A DNA stretch of 64,000 nt from Blautia schinkii. Its GTDB lineage: Bacteria; Bacillota; Clostridia; Lachnospirales; Lachnospiraceae. Of the stretch, positions 26,420 through 34,856 are shown in pieces. The position numbers were made by a program, and so were the translations under genes. How positions within the stretch are numbered: the stretch's first letter is position 1; each line of letters starts with the position of its first letter. The notes under the pieces are model-generated. The model saw only the letters and a program-made list of their open reading frames with translations, was not told where the DNA came from and did not search any database. The stretch covers positions 186,001 through 250,000 of the forward strand of contig NZ_JAAWUO010000002.1 in the NCBI RefSeq assembly GCF_013304825.1. Reading direction: 5' to 3'.

Positions 26420-28783
26420 TCAAGTAAACCGCTTCCAGAAATTTTTAAGTGCTCCCTCTACAGTGTCCAGTCTACAGATGCTCCGGTCTCTCCATTCCCG
26501 TGGAAATATCTCCTCATAATCCCGTCCCAGAAAACGGTCATCCAGAAGCAGGATCACACCTTTATCTTCTTTTGTGCGGATCACACGACCGGCAGCCTGG
26601 AGCACTTTATTCATTCCCGGATAACGATAGGCATAATCAAATCCTGCATGGTTTTTCCTGTTATAATATTCCCTCAAAATCTCTCTCTCACTGCCAATCT
26701 GCGGAAGTCCTGTTCCCACGATCACTACACCGATCAGACTCTCCCCTGTAAGATCCACTCCCTCGGAGAAAATCCCTCCAAGGACACAAAACCCCACAAG
26801 CGTCCCTTCTCTGCTCTGAAACTCTTCCAGAAATTCTTCACGTGCACGCTCTGTCATATCAGAGCTCTGCCGGATACAGCGAACCCAAGCTGCGGAAAAT
26901 TCTTCCTCATAAACCCGGTATACATCCTCCATTAATTTATATGACGGAAAAAATATCATATAATTTCCCTGACGCTGCCACACACATCTGGCAATGTACT
27001 CTGCAAGTTTACGGTACTCTGAGTAATTTCTTCGTGTATATTTGCTGCTTACATCACAGCCGATCATGATCTGACGGTTCTCTATTGGAAAAGGTGATCT
27101 TACATAAATTCCATAAGCATCCTGATCTGTTGTAAGAAGTTCTCGATAATACAGCATAGGAAAAAGTGTTGCGGAAAAAAATACCGTACTTTTTCCTTTT
27201 TTTAGGTATTCTCCCAGATTTACTGCCGGATTCACGCAAAACAGTCGAAGCCTGAAATCCGTTTCCCCGCATTTCTCTGTGTATACAACATAGTTCTCAT
27301 CCACAAGTTCCGATACATTAAGGAAATCCCTCACTGTAAAATAGAATTCCAAAATCTCCTTACGGAGTTCTTCCTCCATATTCTTATCTTCAAGAATCTC
27401 CTCCAGCTGTCCGGATATTGTAAGAAATGTAAGGGGCAGAGGACCCGGGGTTGCAAGCACCTGGTATTCACTTCCATTCTCTCCCAGATTATCTTCCAAC
27501 TCCTGCATCTGGCGGTTAGCTTTATCCAGAGTCCTGGCAAGCTTCGGAAATAATCTTCGGACTTTTCTGCGCAGTGTTACAATATTCCCGCGGTATATAT
27601 CGGCACTGTACATCTCCCTGCCGCGTTCCACCAGATTGTGAGCCTCATCAATAAGAAAAATATAATCCCCCGAAATGTTATCTCCAAAAAACCGCTTCAG
27701 ATGTACATTGGGATCAAAGGCATAATTATAATCGCAGATCACTCCGTCTGTCCAGATGGAAAGGTCCAGACACATCTCAAAAGGACATACCTGCCATTTC
27801 TCAGCATGTTCCCGGATCACTTCCCGGGAATATACTTCTTCCGTTGTCCACAATTCATAAACCGCATCATTCACACGGTCAAAATGCCCCTTTGCATAAG
27901 GGCATTTCTCCGGGGTACACTCTGGCGTATCAAGAAAACACAGCTTCTCTTTGGCTGTAATGGAGGTCACTTTAAATTTCAGGCCCTTCTCCCGCAGAAT
28001 ACGAAAAGCCTCCTCTGCTACTGTTCTTGTGATCGTCTTAGCTGTAAGGTAAAAAAGCGTCTCACCTTTTCCTTCTCCGATGGCACGTACAGCCGGAAAA
28101 ACAGCTGACATGGTTTTTCCAACGCCTGTAGGAGCCTGTACAAAAAGTGTACGGCCGCTGGAAACAGTATGATACACACCACTGACGATCTCCCGCTGAC
28201 CTTCTCTGTACGGAAAAGGAAACTGCAGGTCTGTCATGGAATCATTTCTCTGTTTTTTCCATGAAATGGAGTATGCAATCCATTTATGATAAGCATCCAA
28301 CAGTTCCTGATACCAGTCCTGCAATTTTTCCATGGAAAAATCCTCCCGGAATCGTCTGGTATCCTCTGTGTCAAGATGGGAATACGTCATCTGGATTCCA
28401 ATATGGTCAAGTCCTTCCTTCTCCCCGTAGATCAGGCCATAACACATCGCCTGTGCACGGTGAACAGGAATCGGTGCTTCCAGGGCCAGAATATTTCCAT
28501 AAGTTCCCTTGATCTCATCAATAAAGACCTGTCCTTCTTCTGTAAATATCCCGTCAGCGCGGCCTTCCACCTGGATGATCACATCTTCATATTCATTTTC
28601 TCTTTTCAGGGAAACCTCTGACTGATAATCCCCTTTCATGCTTCTCTGGATCTTTCGGTGGATCCTGCCGCCTTTCAGCATGGCTTCTTTATCCCCGGTA
28701 CCCCGGCTGTTATCCAGATCCCCGCTTCTAAGTATAAATTCCACCAGATTCCTCACAGAAATCCGGACCCGCTCTTTCTCCAT
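26420..28783 (-). CDS. PD-(D/E)XK nuclease fused to an XPD/DinG-type Fe-S helicase
   Basis: A 787-residue protein from the ATG giving MEKERVRIS, which has CAGGAG eight bases upstream; longer readings add 42 residues. Residues about 1-160 form a Cas4/RecB-like nuclease, with GRADGI (74-79) and IDEIKG (88-93) carrying the acidic and Lys residues. The helicase has Walker A APTGVGKT at 217-224, cysteines at 282, 289, 294, 333 and 338 that can ligate a 4Fe-4S cluster, DEAH at 379-382 and the C-terminal QAAGRVIR motif VI. It is a 5'-3' helicase of the XPD class; the repair pathway is not known. Confidence 0.87.
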   Translation of the reverse strand: MEKERVRISVRNLVEFILRSGDLDNSRGTGDKEAMLKGGRIHRKIQRSMKGDYQSEVSLKRENEYEDVIIQVEGRADGIFTEEGQVFIDEIKGTYGNILALEAPIPVHRAQAMCYGLIYGEKEGLDHIGIQMTYSHLDTEDTRRFREDFSMEKLQDWYQELLDAYHKWIAYSISWKKQRNDSMTDLQFPFPYREGQREIVSGVYHTVSSGRTLFVQAPTGVGKTMSAVFPAVRAIGEGKGETLFYLTAKTITRTVAEEAFRILREKGLKFKVTSITAKEKLCFLDTPECTPEKCPYAKGHFDRVNDAVYELWTTEEVYSREVIREHAEKWQVCPFEMCLDLSIWTDGVICDYNYAFDPNVHLKRFFGDNISGDYIFLIDEAHNLVERGREMYSADIYRGNIVTLRRKVRRLFPKLARTLDKANRQMQELEDNLGENGSEYQVLATPGPLPLTFLTISGQLEEILEDKNMEEELRKEILEFYFTVRDFLNVSELVDENYVVYTEKCGETDFRLRLFCVNPAVNLGEYLKKGKSTVFFSATLFPMLYYRELLTTDQDAYGIYVRSPFPIENRQIMIGCDVSSKYTRRNYSEYRKLAEYIARCVWQRQGNYMIFFPSYKLMEDVYRVYEEEFSAAWVRCIRQSSDMTERAREEFLEEFQSREGTLVGFCVLGGIFSEGVDLTGESLIGVVIVGTGLPQIGSEREILREYYNRKNHAGFDYAYRYPGMNKVLQAAGRVIRTKEDKGVILLLDDRFLGRDYEEIFPREWRDRSICRLDTVEGALKNFWKRFT

Positions 28784-28972
28784 TAATTTCGCTCCTGCCA
28801 GATACTGTCCGCTTTCATATTCTGTCATGCGGAAATCAGCCTTTCTCTTCCAGAGATTATACCATAAAATCCTTGGAACCGTCCCTTCATATAATAAAAA
28901 AGGACGCATGTTCTGCTTTTTCTTTCGTGAACTGCGCCCTTTTATTATTGTTTCCCTTTTTTCATATTTTCC

Positions 28973-29194
28973 TCATCCCACTGCATACTTGGAAAGAACC
29001 TGTTTAAATTTCTCGTCCTCACCATAGCATTTCACTGTCAGTGTCTGCGTCAGATCCAAGCTGAGAAGTCCTAAGATAGACTTTGCATCAATAATGATAC
29101 GATTGTAAAATACATCAATATCAAAATTACACTTGCTGGCTGCGCTGACAAACTCCTGAGCACTTTTCTCGTCCAGTTTAATCTGCTGCTCCAT
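28973..29194 (-). CDS. HPr-like protein without the phosphorylatable histidine
   Basis: A 73-residue protein (start MEQQIKLDE) with the HPr fold. The GLHARPA loop of true HPr is missing: the aligned stretch reads AQEFVSAASKCNFD, with no His. The second HPr landmark, DAKSILGLLSLDL, is kept, including a Ser (residue 39) at the position of HPr Ser46. It therefore cannot carry the PEP-derived phosphate but might still be a target or decoy of HPr kinase, or act like Crh/other HPr-like regulators. It lies just outside the left end of the mobilizable element. Confidence 0.72.
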   Translation of the reverse strand: MEQQIKLDEKSAQEFVSAASKCNFDIDVFYNRIIIDAKSILGLLSLDLTQTLTVKCYGEDEKFKQVLSKYAVG

Positions 29195-29288
29195 CGTTAA
29201 CTGCCTGCCTTTCTGAAATAATTGGTATGTGATAGTTTTACACAAAAGTTAAGTTTTTGTCAATACTGTTTATTTCATATCAAACATT

Positions 29289-29309
29289 TTTCGACACAAT
29301 GTACAATAT
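29289..29309 (+). repeat. Left attachment-site repeat (attL core)
   Basis: TTCGACACAATGTACAATAT plus one T in front, identical to the copy at 49736-49756; similarity continues for seven more bases with one mismatch. The integrase stop lies 30 bp inside. Confidence 0.85.
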
Positions 29310-29338
29310 TTTTTGTTTTTCGGCCATTTTTTCTTATA

Positions 29339-30625
29339 TTATGCGGGTTTATTCCAATGATGGGGTGTTGCCACAAACGCTGCATTTTTTTGACCCAATG
29401 CTTTTTCACGTGAATTTCTACGTTTATAATAAATTGCATGTGTAGTTAAAATACTGCTATGTCCCAGGTCTGCACTAATTTCGCTAATCGGAACCCCATA
29501 GTCTTTAAGTGCAGTAGCATAAGTACGTCTACCCGTATGAGATGCCTTATACGGTATATGTATCGCATTACAGAATGTTTCTATTCTTGCATCAATAGCC
29601 CTGTGTTTTAGACGAGCCCCCTTTCGTGATACTATAACATGTTCGCTATATAATCCCAAATGGTCATTACGGCGTTTCATTTCTTTAAACCAAAAAACAG
29701 CCTCATCCGTCAGGTCTATACTTCTCCTACTAGCAACATTTTTCCCATGATTGATTTGTGTAACATAATTTCCTGTATCTACATCTCTATAATTGACATA
29801 ATTTTTATTAATAGTAAACGTTTTCTTTTCAAAATCAATATCAGACCAATCTGCTGCCAGTAATTCACCTATTCTACATCCAGTTGTAGCAGATAACATA
29901 ATAACGGCAGAAAATCTATATTTCTTATGTTCATTCCATTCTTCTAGTGATTTTTTCCGAATAATGCATAATTCCTCGTCAGTCCAGGCTTCCTTTTTGT
30001 ATTCATTAACAGCACACAAATTAGCATTGATTTTTACATAACTCATATAATTTGTATTCATATATTCCCGCATAATAGCATAATGCATCACCTGAGATAC
30101 TAAAGTTTTTATGTTTTTTACCGTTCTATATGCAAGTTTTTTATGATACAACGTTTTAATATAGTCGTCACAGTCAAATTTTTTTATCTTTCTTAATGTC
30201 AGATTAGAGAACTCGGTATCTTTAAGATGATTACGATAGATGGAATCATACCTATCCAGTGTTGTTTCATTTATCTCACCTTTCTTTTTTCTAAGCCATT
30301 CTTCACACACATCTTGCAGAGTCATATTTTTATCATATGTCCCTACCACCGATTTTTCTATGTAATCATAAAAATTTTTTAGGCACTCCGCCTGTGTACT
30401 GCCACTGACTTGTGGCCTTTTAGGTCCACCTGGAATAACATATTTTCCCGGAATATTACATACATATCCTTTTCTATTTTTTCTCTGTGTAAGTTTTGGT
30501 GCTTTTATGCCATATTTATTCATGAGAGCCTCCTTAATTGTTTCTATCTGGGCTCTCTCTACGTCCTCGTTATTAATTATAGCAGAATCTAATAACTTTT
30601 TCATCATTTCAACAGTAAGTTCCAT
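29339..30625 (-). CDS. int: Tyrosine recombinase (integrase) of the mobilizable element
   Basis: The integrase of 428 residues (start MELTVEMMKK with GGAGG eight bases upstream). An N-terminal arm-binding region and a SAM-like core-binding domain (LQDVCEEWLRKKKGEINETTLDRY) precede the catalytic domain. The catalytic set is visible: Arg251 in TGCRIGELL, His363 and Arg366 in SHTGRRTYAT, His389 in LGHSS, and Tyr399/400 in AIYYKRR. The gene points toward the left end, so the att site lies just past its stop. The last codons overlap a GGGGTGTTGCCA motif that recurs near the right end. Confidence 0.93.
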   Translation of the reverse strand: MELTVEMMKKLLDSAIINNEDVERAQIETIKEALMNKYGIKAPKLTQRKNRKGYVCNIPGKYVIPGGPKRPQVSGSTQAECLKNFYDYIEKSVVGTYDKNMTLQDVCEEWLRKKKGEINETTLDRYDSIYRNHLKDTEFSNLTLRKIKKFDCDDYIKTLYHKKLAYRTVKNIKTLVSQVMHYAIMREYMNTNYMSYVKINANLCAVNEYKKEAWTDEELCIIRKKSLEEWNEHKKYRFSAVIMLSATTGCRIGELLAADWSDIDFEKKTFTINKNYVNYRDVDTGNYVTQINHGKNVASRRSIDLTDEAVFWFKEMKRRNDHLGLYSEHVIVSRKGARLKHRAIDARIETFCNAIHIPYKASHTGRRTYATALKDYGVPISEISADLGHSSILTTHAIYYKRRNSREKALGQKNAAFVATPHHWNKPA

Positions 30626-30735
30626 AAAAGTTGCCTCCGTTCTATTGTTTGAAGACAACATGCTGAAAAAATGGTATGGCCTTAGTTTTTTGCGAGTCTT
30701 TTTTCAAAATATCTATGAACACATCTTTTAATGTA

Positions 30736-30768
30736 AATAAAAAAGAACCGGTATAACCCGGCTCTCTA
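30736..30768 (-). terminator. Terminator between the orphan gene and the integrase gene
   Basis: AGAGCCGG and CCGGTTCT with a six-base loop and a T-run on the minus strand. An overlapping GGCTCTCT/AGAGAGCC pairing could form instead. Confidence 0.7.
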
Positions 30769-30816
30769 TTTAATACGGTACAGAGAGCCCGTTTCCAGGC
30801 CCTCTGTGCCAACTTT

Positions 30817-31701
30817 TTATGATGCCTTGCCCTTCCTCAGTGCTTCCCTGAGTTCCTTTTCTGCCTCGTATGCCTGCTTGTAATGATTCCGTGCATACAG
30901 GTCTTCAAAGGTCCGGATATTGCTTTCCAGCATATGTTCCACCCACAGCCACTCTTCCAGGGTAAGGGATATCACATTCCGGATTTCCCCTTCACGCTCC
31001 TTTGCTTTTACATTCAAAAGGCCTTTTTCCGTCCTCGCGACCGGTGCATAGTAATTCCGGATATCAATTTCTACCGGCTTCTCAGAGGCTCCGTCCCAAC
31101 GGATAGAGATTTCATACACAAAGTATTTATCGCCGTGTTTCCGCCGGATAAGGGGCCTCATGCCGGAACTGTAGACCGTCTCTGCCTGGAATCCAGCCTT
31201 GGATTCCTCCGCATCCAACTGTCCTGCTTCGTATAGTCTCAAGGCATCCTCGATTGCTGTTATCTGTGCCGCGTTCCTTGGATACCTGCCTAAATTGCTC
31301 TCAAGCCAGTTCTTCTGGTTGATTAACAGTCTCTTATTAGTCTGTGCATCCTCCAGGAGCAGTGCTGCCGGAGTCTTTCCTTTTAATGTTCCTGCATTAA
31401 TCGTAGTCGTGTATGCCGGGCTCTTTGACGGCTCAGATTTCTGTTTCTGTACCGATAACATATCCCGGAGGCTCAGGTTCCGGATTTTCTGGAAGATGGC
31501 CGGAAGTTCATTTACCGGCACATTGGCTGTGGCCGGTCTCTTTTCTTTGCTGATAAGGACAAATTTAAAACGGCTGAACGTATCGTGATGGAAGGTCAGC
31601 GGCTCGCTGCCGTCCTTGCATTCTGGTATGGTCAACTCATTCAGCACAAAAAATGTCTGGTTTTTCTGGATACAAACGCATTCTTTTGGATTCTTCATCA
31701 T
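30817..31701 (-). CDS. Orphan protein of the mobilizable element (294 residues)
   Basis: I do not recognise the family. The protein is soluble, with a beta-rich N-terminal 55 residues, a linker rich in Lys, Ser and Pro (about 85-105), a central part with NKRLLINQKNWLESNLGRYPRN, and a helical C-terminus (LEEWLWVEHMLESNIRTFEDLYARNHYKQAYEAEKEL, split here only for description). The ribosome site AAGGAG is good. It is the last of a run of element genes that point toward the integrase. Confidence 0.7.
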   Translation of the reverse strand: MMKNPKECVCIQKNQTFFVLNELTIPECKDGSEPLTFHHDTFSRFKFVLISKEKRPATANVPVNELPAIFQKIRNLSLRDMLSVQKQKSEPSKSPAYTTTINAGTLKGKTPAALLLEDAQTNKRLLINQKNWLESNLGRYPRNAAQITAIEDALRLYEAGQLDAEESKAGFQAETVYSSGMRPLIRRKHGDKYFVYEISIRWDGASEKPVEIDIRNYYAPVARTEKGLLNVKAKEREGEIRNVISLTLEEWLWVEHMLESNIRTFEDLYARNHYKQAYEAEKELREALRKGKAS

Positions 31702-31800
31702 AATATAATCTCCTTTTTACGTATAAATTTTGGTATGTAACATTTTTATCCGGGCAGGCCGTCTGTGCAGCCTGCCAGTGTCTTTACCGGTCTATAACTC

Positions 31801-32286
31801 TTATCGGACCAGGATAGTCGTGAGCACCCGTTTCCAATTCAGCCCAAGGTGGCAGATACCCCATACATAGACCTCCAGCCTTGCGTTGTAATAGACCAGT
31901 TCCTCGGATTCATCCAGCAGTATCCTTGCCCCTTCCTCTGGCACCTGGTAATACTCACACGGCTCTATGACCTCACATCTCGTTGTCAGCAGTTCTATGT
32001 CTTTCTCCCACCTGGAAGTGTCCTGGTCCTCTTCGGCCCCGACAATCATCGCCTCCAGTTCCCGGACTCTTTCCATAGCCATTTCCGAACCATAGGCCTC
32101 ACCCTCGCTGTCCCTGAAATACAGGTCATCGCCATTTACCAATTCCCAGGTCCCCTCATCTTCGGCATCGATGTCGTAGTATTCTGCGTCAACTGCTTCT
32201 GCCGCAGCAAAATAGTCTACGAAGCCTGCCTTTATCGCCACAGGACTGAGTTCCGCTCCGTGCCAGGTAGTATGTTTCTGTTCCAT
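31801..32286 (-). CDS. Acidic orphan protein, paralogue of the protein two genes upstream
   Basis: A strongly acidic protein of 161 residues with no signal peptide. Residues from GTWELVNGDDLY through MERVRELEAMI to YVWGICHLG align with GTWQIVNGSLY, LERIRELEEMI and FVWGITTYG of the product at 32.9-33.45 kb, so the two are diverged duplicates. The function is unknown. The acidic surface could suit a DNA mimic such as an antirestriction protein, but no motif proves that. AAAGGAG lies before the ATG. Confidence 0.75.
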   Translation of the reverse strand: MEQKHTTWHGAELSPVAIKAGFVDYFAAAEAVDAEYYDIDAEDEGTWELVNGDDLYFRDSEGEAYGSEMAMERVRELEAMIVGAEEDQDTSRWEKDIELLTTRCEVIEPCEYYQVPEEGARILLDESEELVYYNARLEVYVWGICHLGLNWKRVLTTILVR

Positions 32287-32380
32287 ATGTAAAATCTCCT
32301 TTCGTCCTGATTCCTTACCGGTTGTATCATCTATATGTCAAAAGAATCATCCCGTCTGTTTTTTTTGCGGGTCCATCTTT

Positions 32381-32860
32381 TCATCGGGAGCAGGCTGCCG
32401 GGCCAGCCCGCCCCAGTCTCCAGATATCCGGGCCATTCCACATCTTATCTTTATTCCGATACCGGATATCGTTTCTTTTCAATTCTTCGCCAACATTCCA
32501 TCCCAACTGACAGATTCTCACGCTCTCTTCCGGGTATTCCAGCAGTGCTTTTCCCCATACCCTCATGAACTCTGTATTGGCCTCCCTGACGGCAGCCAGT
32601 TCTTGTGTGCATTCCTTATCAAGCCGTTTCTGGCTTTCCTCCATGACCTCTTCCTCTGACAACATGTTCATCATTTTGCCCTGCTGTACCAGTTCCTGCA
32701 TCCTGTCCAGCATCATAGCCATCTGCGTGTCTTCTACAATCTCCTGAGCCTTCTTTGCAAACACATGATATCTATCCCTTACCATATCATAGGCCTTCTG
32801 GATTTCCTTTCTGCATTTCAGGTTTGTGATGTCACTGTAAACTTCTCTTAATGGTCTCAT
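32381..32860 (-). CDS. Helical orphan protein of the mobilizable element
   Basis: A protein of 159 residues, mostly predicted helix (DMVRDRYHVFAKKAQEIVED, MMLDRMQELVQQGKMMNML), with a tail rich in Arg and Gly. It lies between the two paralogous acidic proteins. AAAGGAG precedes the ATG. The family is not recognised. Confidence 0.68.
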   Translation of the reverse strand: MRPLREVYSDITNLKCRKEIQKAYDMVRDRYHVFAKKAQEIVEDTQMAMMLDRMQELVQQGKMMNMLSEEEVMEESQKRLDKECTQELAAVREANTEFMRVWGKALLEYPEESVRICQLGWNVGEELKRNDIRYRNKDKMWNGPDIWRLGRAGPAACSR

Positions 32861-32935
32861 ATCGGTATCTCCTTTCGTGGTGTAAAACCCGTGTGTCTTA
32901 TCCTTTACGGGCTCCCCAGAAGGGGAGCAGGCCGG

Positions 32936-33451
32936 TCACTCAGCCTGTCCTGGTCTTTCAAGTGGGATTTCTGTTAATAAACAATTCCATGCAGTCCCAT
33001 AAGTGGTGATTCCCCATACGAACATATCCAACTCCGGATTGAAAAATACGGTTTCATCGGTCTCTTCCATCAGCAGTTCTGCGCCTTTCCTGGATACGAT
33101 ATAATACTGATAGATTGTATTTTCTTCCGGCCGGTCAAGGCTCTCAATATCTGCTTTCCAGGCCTCAATCGCTGCATTCTGGTCTTCATCAGCCTCTTCA
33201 ATCATCTCTTCCAGTTCCCGGATTCTCTCCAGGGCTTCTTCATTGGTGTATTCATTCCCATCGGTATCGAAAAATGTATACAGTGAGCCGTTCACTATCT
33301 GCCAGGTCCCCAGGCCACTGGCAACCGTCTTTTTGATAATTTCATTGTTAAGCACTCCGCCAACTACCTGTGACAGTGTTTCCATGTCCACCCTGTTGTT
33401 CTCAAAACCATATCTGCTTACTTCTACTCCATAATAAAATCTGTTTTTCAT
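32936..33451 (-). CDS. Acidic orphan protein, second paralogue
   Basis: A protein of 171 residues starting MKNRFYYGVEVSRYGF with AAGGAG in place; upstream in-frame ATG starts lack a site. The C-terminal 115 residues align with the protein encoded at 31.8-32.3 kb: GTWQIVNGS, LERIRELEEMIEEADEDQ, YYIVSRKGAELLMEETDE and FVWGITTYG. The N-terminal third differs. No known domain. Confidence 0.74.
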   Translation of the reverse strand: MKNRFYYGVEVSRYGFENNRVDMETLSQVVGGVLNNEIIKKTVASGLGTWQIVNGSLYTFFDTDGNEYTNEEALERIRELEEMIEEADEDQNAAIEAWKADIESLDRPEENTIYQYYIVSRKGAELLMEETDETVFFNPELDMFVWGITTYGTAWNCLLTEIPLERPGQAE

Positions 33452-34565
33452 ATGTATTCTCCTTTTCAAATTTCTATATTGACTGCTGTTCTCCGCAACT
33501 CTTAATCGCTTACATATATAACCTGCTGGAAAAACGATGCGGGCGTGCAGATTTTTGTTGATTTTTCTTAGCCCTTGTTGTGCCACGGCACATTTCCGGC
33601 ATCCGCATGACGGAATGTTCTTATGTCTTCATGGATTTCACCTCCCGGTTTTCTCTTTTCCCTTCCGTTATCCTTTATATGTTCAGGAAATCCTGAGGCG
33701 TATTTTTTTGCGGATTATTTTTCGGCTGGTGAAAATGACATCGGAGACGGCTGAAACGCGGGAAGATTTGCGGGCTGGATAGGATTTGAGAACCGGAGGG
33801 CAGGAGCAGAAACAGAGGATGCGGCTGGACGCATTATGGCATCGGGAGGGATGTATGGAAGAACGATTGGCTGGGAACGGCGGCCCTGGGATGGTGTGGA
33901 CCAGCGGCAGGGAAGAAGTACAGTGATTGTAGCGGGCAGGTCATGACAGGTTGCCGCATCGGTAGCGGCGATATATGAGGGCAGGATGCGGCAAGAATGG
34001 CTGCGATATGTTAAAGGCATCGGGAAATGATTGACGAAGCGTGCCAGCAAGGACTCCTGGACCGGCCTGTGATGGCGGCTGTAGATGAAAAGAGCCTGGT
34101 GCGGCCTGATGATGATGGATGCGGACAGGACCTATGAAATAGATTAGATTTATAGATGTGCCGTATACGATTGCCAGATATGATGGTTCTTGTGGCCGGT
34201 GGGCTGGAACGGGATAACGCCCGGGGAGTTTCTTATATATAAGAAGGTTTACGGCGTCAGGCGGGACTGTATGCCTTGTACTCATCAACACCTGTGGGAG
34301 CATTTCGCCTTACCCGGACGGCCTGTTCCCATAGACAATTCCACTGGCAGACTTGGAATTACTGGCGGCCTGCGCCGTTGTCAGGTTATCCCTACCGGAT
34401 GGCTGTGGTTCTCTGGCACGAAAACCAATTCTGCGGCTGTGATACAGTACCGGTTCCCCGATAACTTATCGGCTGCGAAAGTGTTTTTTCGTATATGGCC
34501 TCATATCCTACCGGTGCCAGTATCTTACCGGTATTCCCAATCCCTCCCAAGTCATTCCCATCCAT

Positions 34566-34791
34566 ATCTGGGAATATAAATCGTTTGTTTTATCTAAATA
34601 CAGTATAAGTTCATGTGTTTATATACCATATATTGTATATATTTATTATAATATTCTAAGTTTCCCAGATTCCCAGATAAAAAGACATACTCTATATGAA
34701 GAAAAATAAAATGAATAAATAAGTTTTTCTCTTTTTATTTTTTCTGTATAGAGCCATCATTTTCTCCTGGGATTGCTGGAAATCTGGGAAT
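34566..34791. repeat. Four TTCCCAGAT-type repeats framing an AT-rich tract
   Basis: ATCTGGGAAT at 34566 and 34782, TTTCCCAGAT at 34661 and ATTCCCAGAT at 34669. Two outer copies face the opposite way to the two inner, overlapping copies. The DNA between 34576 and 34740 is nearly all A and T. Confidence 0.6.
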
Positions 34792-34818
34792 CTTTCTCTG
34801 TCGCCACCAATTCGCCCG

Positions 34819-34851
34819 CAAAAAACGCCCTGGCGTTTATGCCAGGACGTC
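34819..34851 (-). terminator. Terminator after the DUF927 gene
   Basis: ACGTCCTGGC and GCCAGGGCGT with a six-base loop, then TTTTTT on the minus strand. Confidence 0.8.
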
Positions 34852-34856
34852 TTCCT

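Larger units (their letters stand above)
33452..34856. other. 1.4-kb stretch without a supported gene
   Basis: About 33.6-34.55 kb is G-rich on the plus strand with only short, unconvincing frames. It contains a perfect 16-bp palindrome TTCTTATATATAAGAA (34230-34245). It ends in a very AT-rich tract (34576-34740) framed by four copies of TTCCCAGAT-type repeats. The layout would suit an origin or transfer region but nothing proves it. Confidence 0.5.

Noticed and set aside
33715-34579. Several frames of 110-130 codons on both strands in the non-coding tract
   Set aside because: They lack ribosome sites, are Pro/Arg/Ser-rich without order, and overlap one another; none resembles a known domain.
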